The position numbers and the translations under genes were made by a program. The notes under the pieces are model-generated. The model was not told the DNA's origin. It searched no databases and saw only the letters and a program-made list of their open reading frames with translations. Shown piece by piece: positions 53,703 through 63,832 of a stretch of DNA of 64,000 nucleotides. The DNA comes from Dryocosmus kuriphilus (taxonomy: Eukaryota; Arthropoda; Insecta; Hymenoptera; Cynipidae), in assembly GCA_038277395.1 (NCBI GenBank), contig CM076196.1, forward strand, positions 134,614,730 to 134,678,729. Direction: 5' to 3'. Every line of letters begins with the position of its first letter. The stretch's first letter is position 1.

Positions 53703-53818
53703 GAAAAATCATTGCATCACATTGCGCAACATTGCATCATCTTGCGTAGCTTGTCGAAACGTGTCGATTCTAGAACATTCTCACGTGAATAATGAAGGAT
53801 GCAAAAAAACAAAACAAA
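53703..53818 (-). repeat. Right terminal inverted repeat of Polinton B
   Basis: Contains ATTGCGCAACATTGCATCAT, CGAAACGTGTCGATTCTAGA and GAAGGATGCAAAAAAACAAA, matching the left repeat in reverse. It lacks the long A-runs seen on the left. Confidence 0.8.
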
Positions 53819-54485
53819 AATCTTGGAATTTTGAAAAAAATTTTGGCCTATAATTTAGAAAAGCCCGAGGAAGTTTCCCCTTCTTCTAATCCCTTTCTCC
53901 ATATCGCTTGCCGTTTTCGAGATATCTGCAAATTTTGAAAAATGCAAAAAAATCAGAAAAAAATCTTGGAATTTTGAAATTTTTTTAAGGCTATCTTTTA
54001 TATCAGTGCGAAAAACTTCCCACTTGTGTTAATCCCTTTTGTCATATCTCTTCCGGGTTTCGAGATACGACCAATTTTGGAAATTGCAAAAATTTTGGAA
54101 TTTTGAAAAATTTTTTAGCGCATCAGATAGATTGGCTTGAGAAAGCGTTCTACAAGAATGAAAATTTTGTCCGTTTTTGCGTAGCTCTTACCGTTTTCGA
54201 GATACCTCCAACTTTTGAAAATCCAAAAAAAGCAAAAATCTTGGAATTTCTAAATTTTTTTAAGGCTATCATTTAGATCAGTCTGAGGAAGTCCTCTTTC
54301 TCATAAACCCCAAAATTTTGTCCGTTTTTGCGTATCGCTTACCGTTCTCGAGATATCTACAAAAATTTGAAAATCAGCAAAAAAAAATCTTGGAATTTGA
54401 ACAAATTGTCTTTAGTCTGCCATTTATATTAGTCTGAGAAACTTTCCCCTGGTCCCAATCCCTTTCTTCACGTCTCTTTTCGATA
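53819..54485. repeat. Five-copy tandem repeat (about 140-bp unit)
   Basis: Each unit has TCTTGGAATTTTGAAA, then a GGCTAT/TAGATCAGT stretch, then CTTCCC, then CGTTTTCGAGATATC. Unit starts fall near 53822, 53965, 54097, 54239 and 54389. Divergence between units is substantial. Confidence 0.8.
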
Positions 54486-54490
54486 TTTGG

Positions 54491-54885
54491 AAACTTGCAT
54501 ACAGTAGCGCCACCTGTCTTCATCGAAAATAAGATTGCCGTGGTGTACTTCTGGCAACAACTTTAGCATTTTTCATTCCAGCCTCAGAACCCTACCTTAC
54601 CCGACTAATGGTAACAAACTGCAAACTTGCATACAGTAGCGCCATATGTGTTCATCAAAAATAAGCTTGCCGTGGTGTACTTCTGGCAGCAACTTTAGAA
54701 TTTTTCATTCCAGCCTCAGAACCCTACCTTAGCCGACTAATGGTAACAAACTGCAAACTTGCATACAGTAGCGCCATCTCTGTTCATCAAAAATAAGCTT
54801 GCCGTGGTGTACTTCTGGCAACAACTTTAGCATTTTCCATTCCAGCCTCATAACCCTACCTTACTCGACTAATGGTAACAAACTG
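54491..54885. repeat. Three-copy tandem repeat (132-bp unit)
   Basis: Units start at about 54491, 54623 and 54755 with AAACTTGCATACAGTAGCGC and contain TTGCCGTGGTGTACTTCTGG and CATTCCAGCCTCA. Copies are nearly identical. A related GCGCCATCTGTCGG and CTTGTCGTGGTGG stretch occurs at 58512-58552, on the other side of the Penelope pair. Confidence 0.9.
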
Positions 54886-55109
54886 CCATGTTTCTAATGC
54901 ATCCAGAAACCCTACCTTACCTTAGGATGTTAAAATTGGAGTAATCCAATTGCTCCTCTACTTTTTCCTTTGACCGCAATTTGTAAATCCATAAGATAGT
55001 TAAACACTTTTCCAAAAGGCAGGAAAGTGTTAAATTGTGTTTATTGGTCTAGACGGTCGATTAAAAACATAAATGAAACGAAAGAATAATCCATTATAAA
55101 AAACTCCAT

Positions 55110-55160
55110 TTATTGACGTGACAACGTTTCGGCCGAAATGTGGTGGCCTTTTTCAAGTCT
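55110..55160 (-). ncRNA. Hammerhead-like remnant, minus copy
   Basis: On minus: CTTGAAAAAGGCC, a short loop, GGCCGAAACGTTGTCACGTC. The GGCC/GGCC stem, GAAAC and GTTGTC fit a minimal Penelope-type hammerhead, but the CUGANGA core is degraded to CTTGAAA. Confidence 0.3.
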
Positions 55161-55639
55161 AAAAAGTAATATGTAAAAAAGGTTGAGAAATTGAGTAAAA
55201 TTTAAAATAAACTGACCAGAAAAGAAAACACAAACCTGTTAGTACAAAAAAATCATTCTTAGAAGTGTCAAATCATTGTATCAAATATCGATGGTAAAAT
55301 TATTTTGATAAATAAAACTTGGATAATACAATGTTTTCATGAATAAAATAAACATAATATAAAATGTTGCAACCTTAGTCTCTCTTTAAAAAATTGGAGA
55401 CACCAAGAAATTGAGTGAGAGTTACATTTTTATAAAAAGACGATCGAACTTGGTTGACAAACGGAGTGCATTAAGGAAAGAACATCAAAATCCGGTGAAT
55501 GAGCATCAAGTAAGCATTAAGATCCGGTTTTGAGTATAAGGTTATATTACATGATCGAAGACAAAATGGTTCACCTGTACAGTACAGCATGAAGAGGCGG
55601 GAAATTTGAAAGTGAAAAGGTTTCAAGTGGTGATGCTTT

Positions 55640-55990
55640 GATATATCTTATTGATGTTAAGTGTTTCAGTTATTAAATTTATGGAAAATTTTTTTAATTT
55701 GTTAATAAAAATGGATTCCAGTATCCGTCTTTAAATGTATTAGTTTCCCTACCCAAAATTTTAATGTTTTTAAAATCGAAGTCGAAAAAATGATATAAAT
55801 TCCAAGCATGTTGTGCTAAGCCCGTGCTCCGATTTCCAACAACACAATCCCTCTTATGTTCCGCAATACGATCTTTTAATCTCCTCCCAGTTTCACCAAT
55901 GTATACTTTGTTGCAACACTTACAATTGATTTTGTAGATGACCCCGCTTAAATTCTCAATACTATCTTATCTTTTTTTTTGTTAATTAGA
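55640..55990 (-). pseudogene. Penelope GIY-YIG endonuclease, minus copy
   Basis: On minus the sequence matches the plus copy (VIYKINCKCCNKVYIGETGR, RIAEHKRDC, GNRSTGLAQHAWNLY) but with frame breaks, one near the T-run at 55970-55985. Confidence 0.75.
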
Positions 55991-56054
55991 AATTTATCTA
56001 GATAATATGCATTTTTGAAATAAACATTGATGTTAAATTTTGATAAAGAGCCTT

Positions 56055-56990
56055 TTATTTTTCAGATAAACCCTGAACATTGGGTAATGTTAATTTTAAA
56101 TTAGTAATATTGTGAGTTTCAAGCATTTTTTTCTTTTTCATATTGACCAAATCACTATTGTAAATTTCGTTAATTCTCTCATTAATAATAAGATTAACTA
56201 AATTAATGGGATAATTGTTATGCGATAAAGTAATTTTTAATTGAGTTAAATTTTCTTGTCGGAATTTAAAATCACTAAGTTTAATGCATCTATCTACCAA
56301 ATTTTTAATTAAGCCAATTTTTGAATTTAAAGAATGATTAGAGTGGAAATTTAAGTATCTACCTGACCAGGAATCTTTTTTATACCAGTTTGTTTCAATA
56401 TAACCATCCAAAGTTTTAATAAGAGAAATACCTAAGAAATGTAAAGTATTATTTTGTTCAAGCTCAAGAGTGAACTGAACAGAAGGTTCAATGCTATTGA
56501 AAGTGTTAAAAAATATTTCAATTTTGTTAGTAGGAATGATCGTGAGCACATCATCTACATATCTCTTAAAAAGTATTGGAGCAAAATCTAATAGAGCCAA
56601 AGCTCTATTTTCTATGTCCTCGAGAACTAAATTTGATAAAACTGGGGACAGAGGCGAACCCATAGGACAACCTGAAAGTTGCCTATAAAATTTATTATTA
56701 AAAGAGAAAACCATGCTGTTAAAAACGAAACGCGTGGCAATCAAAATTTCATTTTTACTGATAGTAGTTAAATTATGGTTCAAATTCAATTTTTCTTCTA
56801 CACAGTCTAAAGCCAAATCCAATGGAATACTATCGAACATAGCAACGACATCCAAAGAAATTAAAGACAATCAGGAGGAACAACAATGTTTTTAATTATT
56901 TCTTTAAGTTCCCAACTATTTTTTAAGGTTGTTCCTGAGACACCTGAAATTGGTTTTAAAATTTTGGAAATTTATTTAGCTAAGTTGTAA
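56055..56990 (-). pseudogene. Penelope reverse transcriptase, minus copy
   Basis: A 271-residue open frame (56870-56055) reads LISLDVVAMFDSIPLDLALD (catalytic Asp), QLSGCPMGSPLSPVLSNLVL, then FKRYVDDVLTIIPTNK (catalytic Asp pair), LHFLGISLIKTLDGYIETNW and SGRYLNFHSNHSLNSKIGLI. Upstream, ILKPISGVSGTTLKNSWEL is visible to about 56990 with a frame change. The palm is intact, but the N-terminal RT region is missing because the inverted junction lies at about 57030. Confidence 0.9.
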
Positions 56991-57030
56991 GAAGGACAAC
57001 CAACAGTACTCACAATTAACCTCCATTTAA

Positions 57031-57803
57031 CAAACTGGTATAAAAAAGATTCCTGGTCAGGTAGATGCTTAAATTTCCACTCTAATCATTCTTTAAATTC
57101 AAAAATTGGCTTAATTAAAAATTTAGTAGATAGATGCATTAAACTTAGTGATTTTAAATTCCGACAAGAAAATTTAACTCAATTAAAAATTACTTTATCG
57201 CATAACAATTATCCCATTAATTTAGTTAATCTTATTATTAATGAGAGAATTAACGAAATTTACAATAGTGATTTGGTCAATATGAAAAAGAAAAAATGGC
57301 TTAAAACTCACAATATTACTAATTTAAAATTAACATTACCCTACGTTCAGGGTTTATCTGAAAAATTAAAAGGCTCTTTATCAAAATTTAACATCAATGT
57401 TTATTTCAAAAATGCATATTATCTAGATAAATTTCTAATTAACAAAAAAAAAGATAAAGATAGTATTGAGAATTTAAGCGGGGTCATCTACAAAATCAAT
57501 TGTAAGTGTTGCAACAAAGTATACATTGGTGAAACTGGGAGGAGATTAAAAGATCGTATTGCGGAACATAAGAGGGATTGTGTTGTTGGAAATCGGAGCA
57601 CGGGCTTAGCACAACATGCTTGGAATTTAGATCATTTTTTCGACTTCGATTTTAAAAACATTAAAATTTTGGGTAGGGAAGCTAATACATTTAAAAGACG
57701 GATACTGGAATCCATTTTTATTAACAAATTAAAAAAATTTTCCATAAATTTAATAACTGAAACACTTAACATCAATAAGATATATCAAAGCATCACCACT
57801 TGA
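57031..57803 (+). pseudogene. Penelope RT C-terminus and GIY-YIG endonuclease, plus copy
   Basis: Begins in NWYKKDSWSGRCLNFHSNHS (part of the RT), then runs through KIGLIKNLVDRCIKLSDFKF to an in-frame GIY-YIG domain: SGVIYKINCKCCNKVYIGET, GRRLKDRIAEHKRDC, STGLAQHAWNLDH. It ends TLNINKIYQSITT. The endonuclease frame (57273-57803) is intact, but there is no RT palm. Confidence 0.88.
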
Positions 57804-58263
57804 AACCTTTTCACTTTCAAATTTCCCGCCTCTTCATGCTGTATTGTACAGGTGAACCATTTTGTCTTCGATCATGTAATATAACCTTATACTCAAAACC
57901 GGATCTTAATGCTTACTTGATGCTCATTCACCGGATTTTGATGTTCTTTCCTTAATGTACTCCGTTTGTCAACCAAGTTCGATCGTCTTTTTATAAAAAT
58001 GTAACTCTCACTCAATTTCTTGGTCTCTCCAATTTTTTAGAGAGAGACTAAGGTTGCAACATTTTATATTATGTTTATTTTATTCATGAAAAAATTGTAT
58101 TATCCAAGTTTTATTTATCAAAATAATTTTACCATCGATATTTGATACAATGATTTGACACTTCTAAGAATGATTTTTTTTGTACTAACAGGTTTGTGTT
58201 TTCTTTTCTGGTCAGTTTATTTTAAATTTTACTCAATTTCTCAACCTTTTTTACATATTACTT

Positions 58264-58305
58264 TTTGGACTTGACAAAGGCCACCACATTTCGGCCGAAA
58301 CGTTG
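58264..58305 (+). ncRNA. Hammerhead-like remnant, plus copy
   Basis: GACTTGACAAAGGCC, then CATTTCGGCCGAAACGTTGT and CACGTCAATAAA. Same arrangement as the minus copy. Confidence 0.3.
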
Positions 58306-58442
58306 TCACGTCAATAAATGGAGTTTTTTATAATGGATTATTCTTTCGTTTCATTTATGTTTTTAATCGACCGTCTAGACCAATAAACACAATTTAACAC
58401 TTTCCTGCCTTTTGGAAAAGTGTTTAAATATCTTATGGACCC

Positions 58443-59055
58443 TACCTTACCGACCGAGGTTAATACCGATTGTCGATACTAACACGGGCAGAAAACACTG
58501 AGCGAGTAGTGGCGCCATCTGTCGGCGGCAGCGTGAAGCTTGTCGTGGTGGCTTCGAACGTACACTCCTATACTACACCCCTTCATCTGTGGGATTTTCC
58601 AGCCTGCTTTCACAGACATCCAAAAGATCATCTTCTTCCGAAAGCGTACGAACCACAAAACGCCACTGATGCCAGCTGTCTTTGTCACGAATTTTCTCAA
58701 GCTTTAAATGTGTCGACTCCATCTTTAAAAAATTTTCTTAATCATAGTTCACTTTTATGCTCACAACCCACTCACACTGGGCACCATAACCTGTTAAAGT
58801 TATTATATTCAATACACATGAATTAAGAGTCAAGAATAAAAGTATCTTTATTAAACATATAGAATTTACTAGTTAATACAAAACAAAACAGTACACAAAA
58901 ATTGTGTTTCGCATGTAGCCACTAAAGCGTTCCCGATACGAGAGACGCTGCCTGCTCTCCCACTCTCTGAGACGAAGTTCTCCCCACTCTCAGTAGCATC
59001 ACAAAGCAACACACTGTTTTCTGACAAACACACCACATGCATAAGCACAGTCGTA
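58443..59055. other. Intergenic region, possible LTR end with primer-binding site
   Basis: No gene is supported. On minus, near 58840-58770, AATAAAGATAC is followed by about 45 bp ending TTTAACA, then GGTTATGGTGCCCAGTGTGA. TGGTGCCCAGTG resembles an LTR-retrotransposon primer site. No matching internal genes or second LTR are visible. The 58470-58826 plus frame overlaps a repeat motif and looks non-coding. Confidence 0.3.
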
Positions 59056-59620
59056 GATGAAATATAGAGTTTTTACTCCAACATTACATATCCTTCTAAA
59101 TCTGATTCAAAACTTGAAATGGATAGAACAAATTGAGTATTTGATAATGGATAGTGTCTGCAAATATACTTCTTGCGTACAATGCTTGAAATTTGTCCAA
59201 GAAAATTCAAATATTCTTGTAAATCAGATTTTCACCTTCATTTTTCTCGAAATACCCTATGATCTTCTTTTGTAAATCAAAATTTAAGTTCAAAGATTCT
59301 TGATAGAGTAACTTTAAATCTTGAGTCTATTTCTCCAATTCATGATATTTGTCTTCCTTGTTATCAATAACGTCGTCACACTTTTTCAATGATTTCTTTA
59401 AATGTTTTATTTCCTCATCTTTGCTATGAAGAACATCTTTGTAGTAAGTAATCTTTTGTTGCGAAACTTGACTTCCGGTTTCAGTGAAGAGTGTAGGCGA
59501 ATTAACTGTTAAAGAAGAAATCGTAGTCTTTGTTCTTGTAGTCATATTATTTTCTAAAGCTACATTTTTTCTTTTCACTGGTTGGCAAAATCGGTGAGGG
59601 ACTTGTAGATGACGCTTCAA
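59056..59620 (-). pseudogene. Coiled-coil protein fragment
   Basis: The minus frame starts MKRHLQVPHRFCQPVKRKNV and becomes a charged helix (ITYYKDVLHSKDEEIKHLKK, SLKKCDDVIDNKEDKYHELE). After a TAG the same frame continues QDLKLLYQESLNLNFDLQKK. It resembles the zipper segment that follows THAP domains, but no zinc finger is seen. Family not established. Confidence 0.3.
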
Positions 59621-59639
59621 TCTGTCTCACATTGAATAA

Positions 59640-61315
59640 AACTTTTATTAGCAACGTTTTTTTAATGGAACATATATTCATATATGTATATTAAACTATT
59701 TCTTGAAAGAAAACAGGAGACTTCTTAACTAATAAGGAATATTAAAAATATACATATAAGGGGTCGCCCCTTTTTTACTTGGTGAAAATTGAAAGAAAAT
59801 AATTTTTTCACTCTCATACCTCAGTTTTGTTTAAATACACAAAAAAAATTTCCAAATTTGAGGCAAATCAGTTCATATTTAGAGTTGGCTCAACGGCCAT
59901 GAATTTCCTATTGACTTAACATAGAAAAAGTACATTTTTGTGTAAATATATCATTTAAATCTGATGATATGTCATATATCATTCCGTGTTATAGTATTTT
60001 TTTCAGAAGTCGTCAAAGAAGAAAAATTCATAATAATTTTTAATGTTCAATTAATTTAAGGCACTCTTCAAAAAATTAGTCACTTACGGGGTTTCCTTTG
60101 GGAGCCCATAAGAGCTCTTTAAAATAACTTTACATTATAAATTATGATTCATTATTATTTTTTGACGAATTCTGGACAATACAATAAAACACGAAATTAT
60201 TATAATATTATTATTAACCGATTTGGCTCAAACTTGTAGATTATCTTTTTAGGCATTCGAGCAAAACTGGGAGGTGAGAGCAAAGAAATTTTAAGAGTTT
60301 CCGGATTATTTCCTTCTGTTAAGACATTCTAATGAAAAAACAGTTAATAAAAGTTTATAGTACTGCTTTCTCATAAATTATGTGCAATGTATACATAAAC
60401 TTATACGACAAAACAAAAAATTGCGTTAAATGGAGTGATAATTAAACAATTATATTCCCCGATAAAAAAAATTAATTCCGTCAATTCCCCTTTTTCCTTA
60501 TCCAGTGGGCACCCTGAAAGATATATTTAGTAATAACGTGTTTGTTGAACATGAAAATGTAGATTCTACTGAATTCCGCAAGCCTTGTATACAAATAAGT
60601 AAACACATGTATTTGAAACTGCAGCCTTTGTCCTAATATACTTTTAATAAAATTAAGTTGTACGGAAAAAGATTTTTTGATGAAATTAATGCACATAAAT
60701 TTAAAGTAAAACTTTTACATTCATTTTGGAAATACTTAGCATCTTATAATCATTGATTTCAATAAGAAAAATGGGCTTACCCCTTCAGCAGCGGAAGCAA
60801 AATATTTGTTCAGATTGAATATACATATCACTTACCACTTGCTCTTTTGTGTTCAAGGATTGCAATCTCTTGCTCAGTGATATTTCAGCAGACTAGGCTA
60901 CACTTGCGTTCTAAACAGTGAGAAACAGGGGGGAAATATGGAAAATTTTGTTTAAATTTCATAATAATTATATGTTGGCTTAAAAAATTCTTATTTCTCT
61001 AACATCCTCAGGTAATACACTAAAAACTTCATGTAAATTTCATACGCAACATTTCATTTTACTCTATTCATGCGTCTTTAAAAAAGTACACAAATTTTAT
61101 AACACACCATCGATTTTCGACTTTCGCTATCGTCATCTGTATTTACATCAGTGGCCGAATCAATAGAGCGTAGAGGGGCTGAACAAACTTCCTTTTACTT
61201 GTAGCTACCACTTGAGTTTTTAATATATTAAAATTGTCTGCATAAAATATAAGTAGGCGCCTGTTTAAGCAGAACTAATAATGTTTTCGATACGAAGAAA
61301 GTAGTCCAGAGAGCA
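59640..61315. other. AT-rich region with no supported feature
   Basis: Scattered short frames only. A minus-strand stretch near 60850-60890 (SLSKRLQSLNTKEQV followed by a GTAAGT) might be an exon, but the evidence is too thin to call. Confidence 0.4.
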
Positions 61316-61878
61316 CTACGTATTCAGAAAATTTTCTAAGTTTCTACATTTCATCTAAAAAATGTAGAAAGCTAAGAAAAAATCCTACTTTTTTAATTTT
61401 AAAAATATTATAAAAATTCCCTACATGTCGTAGTTTCTAAATTACTAAAAATTTGTCAATTTCTTCGAAAGAAACTTAAATATTTGTAAAAAATTCTCAG
61501 TTTTTTAATTTAAAAAATATTGTATAAATTTTCTAAGTTTCTAAATTTCTAAACTAAAAGCTTCTAAATTTCTCCTAAAGAAACGTAGAAAATTTTTAAA
61601 AATTCTAATTTTGTTATATAGAACATAATGTAAAAATTTCGTAATTTTCTTTCGAAAAACTTAGAAAATCTAAAAAATTCAAGTTTCGTATTTAGCACAA
61701 AATGAAAAAAAATCTTTTTTTTTCTAATTTCTTCTGAAGAAGTGACCATTTTTTGAAATTATAATTTTTTTTTTAGAAAATATCATACAAATTTTCTAAG
61801 TTTCTGAAAATTTCTAAATTTTCTTCTGAATAAAGTAAAAAATGTAGAAAATTAAGAATAGATTAAAAAATTTGTTTT
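61316..61878. repeat. Diverged tandem repeat of TTCTAAGTTTCTAAATTTCT units
   Basis: Blocks of TTTCTAAATTTCTTCTGAAG-type sequence followed by AACTTAGAAAATTTTTAAAA recur about every 100-115 bp, about five times. They are rich in local inverted symmetry. Confidence 0.65.
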
Positions 61879-61879
61879 G

Positions 61880-62438
61880 GTAAAAGTCTAGTTTAGGCAC
61901 TTTTAACAAAAATTATGTTTTTTTTCAACTTTTGCAAAAATCGGTTGATTATGACATATAAATAAATTAGAAAGTGGCGGAAAGCGGTATTTCGAATAAT
62001 TGGTTTATCAAAAGTGTTACTTTTCCTTCTTACTTAACCTCTGTGAGTTTGACAGCCATTGGTCGGAGCGTAATCCTAACTCCTCCCAACATCCCCCGAC
62101 CCCTTTTCCAGCTGGTTTTCTCCCTTTCTGACTGACCTCCATGGTGGTTCATCTTTAATGAACTTTGTTCCGCACCACCATGGAGGTGAGTGAGAAAGGG
62201 AGAAAACCAGTTGGAAAAGGGGTCGGGGGATGTTGGGTACTTCTATCTGATCTGAGACACTTTTTTACCCGCCTTTTTTTTCGTAAGTGGGAAAAGTAAC
62301 ATTTTGATAAACAAATTATTCGAAATACCGCTTTCCGCCACTTTCTAATTTATTTATATGTCATAATCAACCGATTTTTGCAAAAGTTGAAAAAAAAAAA
62401 CATAATTTTTGGTAAAAGTGCCTAAACTAGACTTTTAC
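61880..62438. mobile_element. Large fold-back element (about 560 bp)
   Basis: The left arm GTAAAAGTCTAGTTTAGGCA and the right arm (reverse) GTAAAAGTCTAGTTTAGGCA are identical at the tips. Pairing continues through GGAAAGCGGTATTTCGAATA and CCCCGACCCCTTTTCCAGCT to a centre near 62150-62185. Two unpaired patches break the symmetry: 62030-62095 on the left and about 62240-62290 on the right. There is no ORF. A single-stranded copy would form a hairpin. Confidence 0.85.
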
Positions 62439-62621
62439 CTTTGTTTTTAGAAAATATTGTATATTTTAAACTTTGAAACCTAGACTGTTTATAATAAAAA
62501 CATTGAAAATAAATAATTATTGCCAAAGTCTCGATTTCATGAAACATATAGCGGTTTTTTAACTACAACAGTGGTGTGGGGACGCGGATAATCTCTGGCA
62601 TTTTCAGTATACCTATTCCTG

Positions 62622-63832
62622 GGGGTGGGCAATAAGACAGGAGGAAAAGCGAGGATGTACGTAGTCAAGATGGGAAGTGAAGTGGAGAGGAGGGAGGTAA
62701 TGAGGAAAAAGAAGGTGCTTACCCGGTAAGAAGCTTTCAATTAAACTGAATTAGAATGCGGACGAAAAATTTCAAAAACGGAATTAGTTAGGAATTCAAG
62801 ACGTTTTAAATTCATCGATATTTGTATTGATCGAGATTAAATTGGATGCATTTTTAGTTAAACGAATTGTTCCAGATTAAAATGTTGACAATTAGTCCTT
62901 CATGGAGAGAATTAAATTGAGTACAACTTTTGAGGTTGGCTCATGACATTAAATAGGATTAGATTGATTTCAGTTTCTTCCGTTGTCAAAGAATTAAAAT
63001 GTGTTCAAACTTTCGCACACATTAAACAGAACTAAAGTGAGGCGCAATCCTTTTCCACTAATAGCAATTAAAACGCATATTTCAAAAACGGAATTGATTA
63101 GGTATTCAAAAAGTTTGAAATTCGACAATATTTGTTCGCACATTAATCAAATTCAATTCACACCTTCTTACCGGGTAGGGGAAGAAAAGAAAGAATTGAT
63201 GTAGATATGACATGGAGGGAGAGAAAGAAAAGATGGCTAATAGGAGATAGGGCTTGGGAGGAGAGGAGAAAAGGGAATAGAGTTTGGTTTAGGAGAGACA
63301 TGTTATGGGTGAATGAGACGGTGTGGATATGGGACGGAGAGAGTAGTTGAAAATAGGTGAGCGGTCGCAAGGTCGAAGGGGAGCAGAGGTGACTAAGAGC
63401 AGAGTAGAAGCGCCGCGGTTTGCGAACGAGATAAGTGGAAGAATGTGGGGAGAAGGGAAAGATAGTGCGAAAAGGGGATTAAAGTAGTTTTTTGGAATGT
63501 GCGGGGGATGGATGAAGAAATTGGAAAGGCTGAGAGAAAGAGCAGGTCCTACAGGGTAGAGAAGAGCCAAAATGATTCGTATAGAGGCAAAAGAAAAGTT
63601 AGTAGAGTCGCGGATTAATATACCATCAATAGAATGGAAATGGCGAGAGGAAACGGAAGCACAAGGTCTTGAGCGGCATTGCATAGATTTAGATTAGAGA
63701 TTAAGAAGTTATGTACATATAGGATAAGGTAGGAATAAGTATTTTAAAATCTGCGCTGGATGTAAAAATGTGATGGATATGTAAAGACTCTCAAACCCGT
63801 AAAAGGGAGAGAGTATAAATAAATAAACCAAC
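62622..63832 (+). mobile_element. 5'-truncated LINE with 17-bp target duplication
   Basis: CAGTATACCTATTCCTG occurs exactly at 62605-62621 and again at 63833-63849. The inserted DNA is purine-rich on plus (GAGGAGAAAAGGG style) and ends GGGAGAGAGTATAAATAAAT followed by AAACCAAC. That matches insect I/R1-like LINE tails with short TAAA repeats. No RT motif remains. A 454-bp MITE sits inside, so the LINE part is about 755 bp. Confidence 0.75.
62722..63175. mobile_element. 454-bp MITE with CCCGGTAAGAAG termini, copy 2
   Basis: Near-identical to 15299-15754, with ends CCCGGTAAGAAG and CTTCTTACCGGG and TA on both sides. The internal differences are a handful of substitutions and a 2-bp deletion (GACAATATTTG against GACAATATATTTG). 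Confidence 0.92.

Larger units (their letters stand above)
43336..53818 (+). mobile_element. Polinton/Maverick (adintovirus-like) element, copy B
   Basis: Inverted ends (43338-43550 and 53703-53818) enclose DNA polymerase B on plus, chromodomain integrase and ATPase on minus, then PLA2-like protein, protease, penton-like and major capsid genes on plus. Protein-primed-type PolB plus retroviral-type integrase, packaging ATPase and adenain-like protease define Polinton/Maverick elements and the related adintoviruses. Span is about 10.5 kb, at the short end, because of deletions in PolB and the capsid region. Several lesions make it inactive as a unit. Confidence 0.9.
54988..58442. mobile_element. 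Penelope-like element, inverted head-to-head pair
   Basis: The sequence from 54988 (CCATAAGATAGTTAAACACT) reappears inverted up to 58442. The left copy is on minus and longer (5' end near 57030), the right copy is on plus and 5'-truncated at about 57031. Both carry the RT C-terminus, GIY-YIG and the 3' tail. The family is different from the 18-23 kb element. Confidence 0.9.

Noticed and set aside
53819..54485. CRISPR-like array
   Set aside because: The repeats are long (about 140 bp), diverged and contiguous, without unique spacers. They are ordinary tandem repeats in eukaryotic DNA.
58470..58826. 118-codon plus-strand frame
   Set aside because: Overlaps a repeat motif shared with the 54.5-kb array and has no domain or splice context.
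63289..63684. 131-codon minus-strand frame in the LINE tail
   Set aside because: Antisense to a purine-rich LINE remnant. The serine/leucine/proline richness is compositional.
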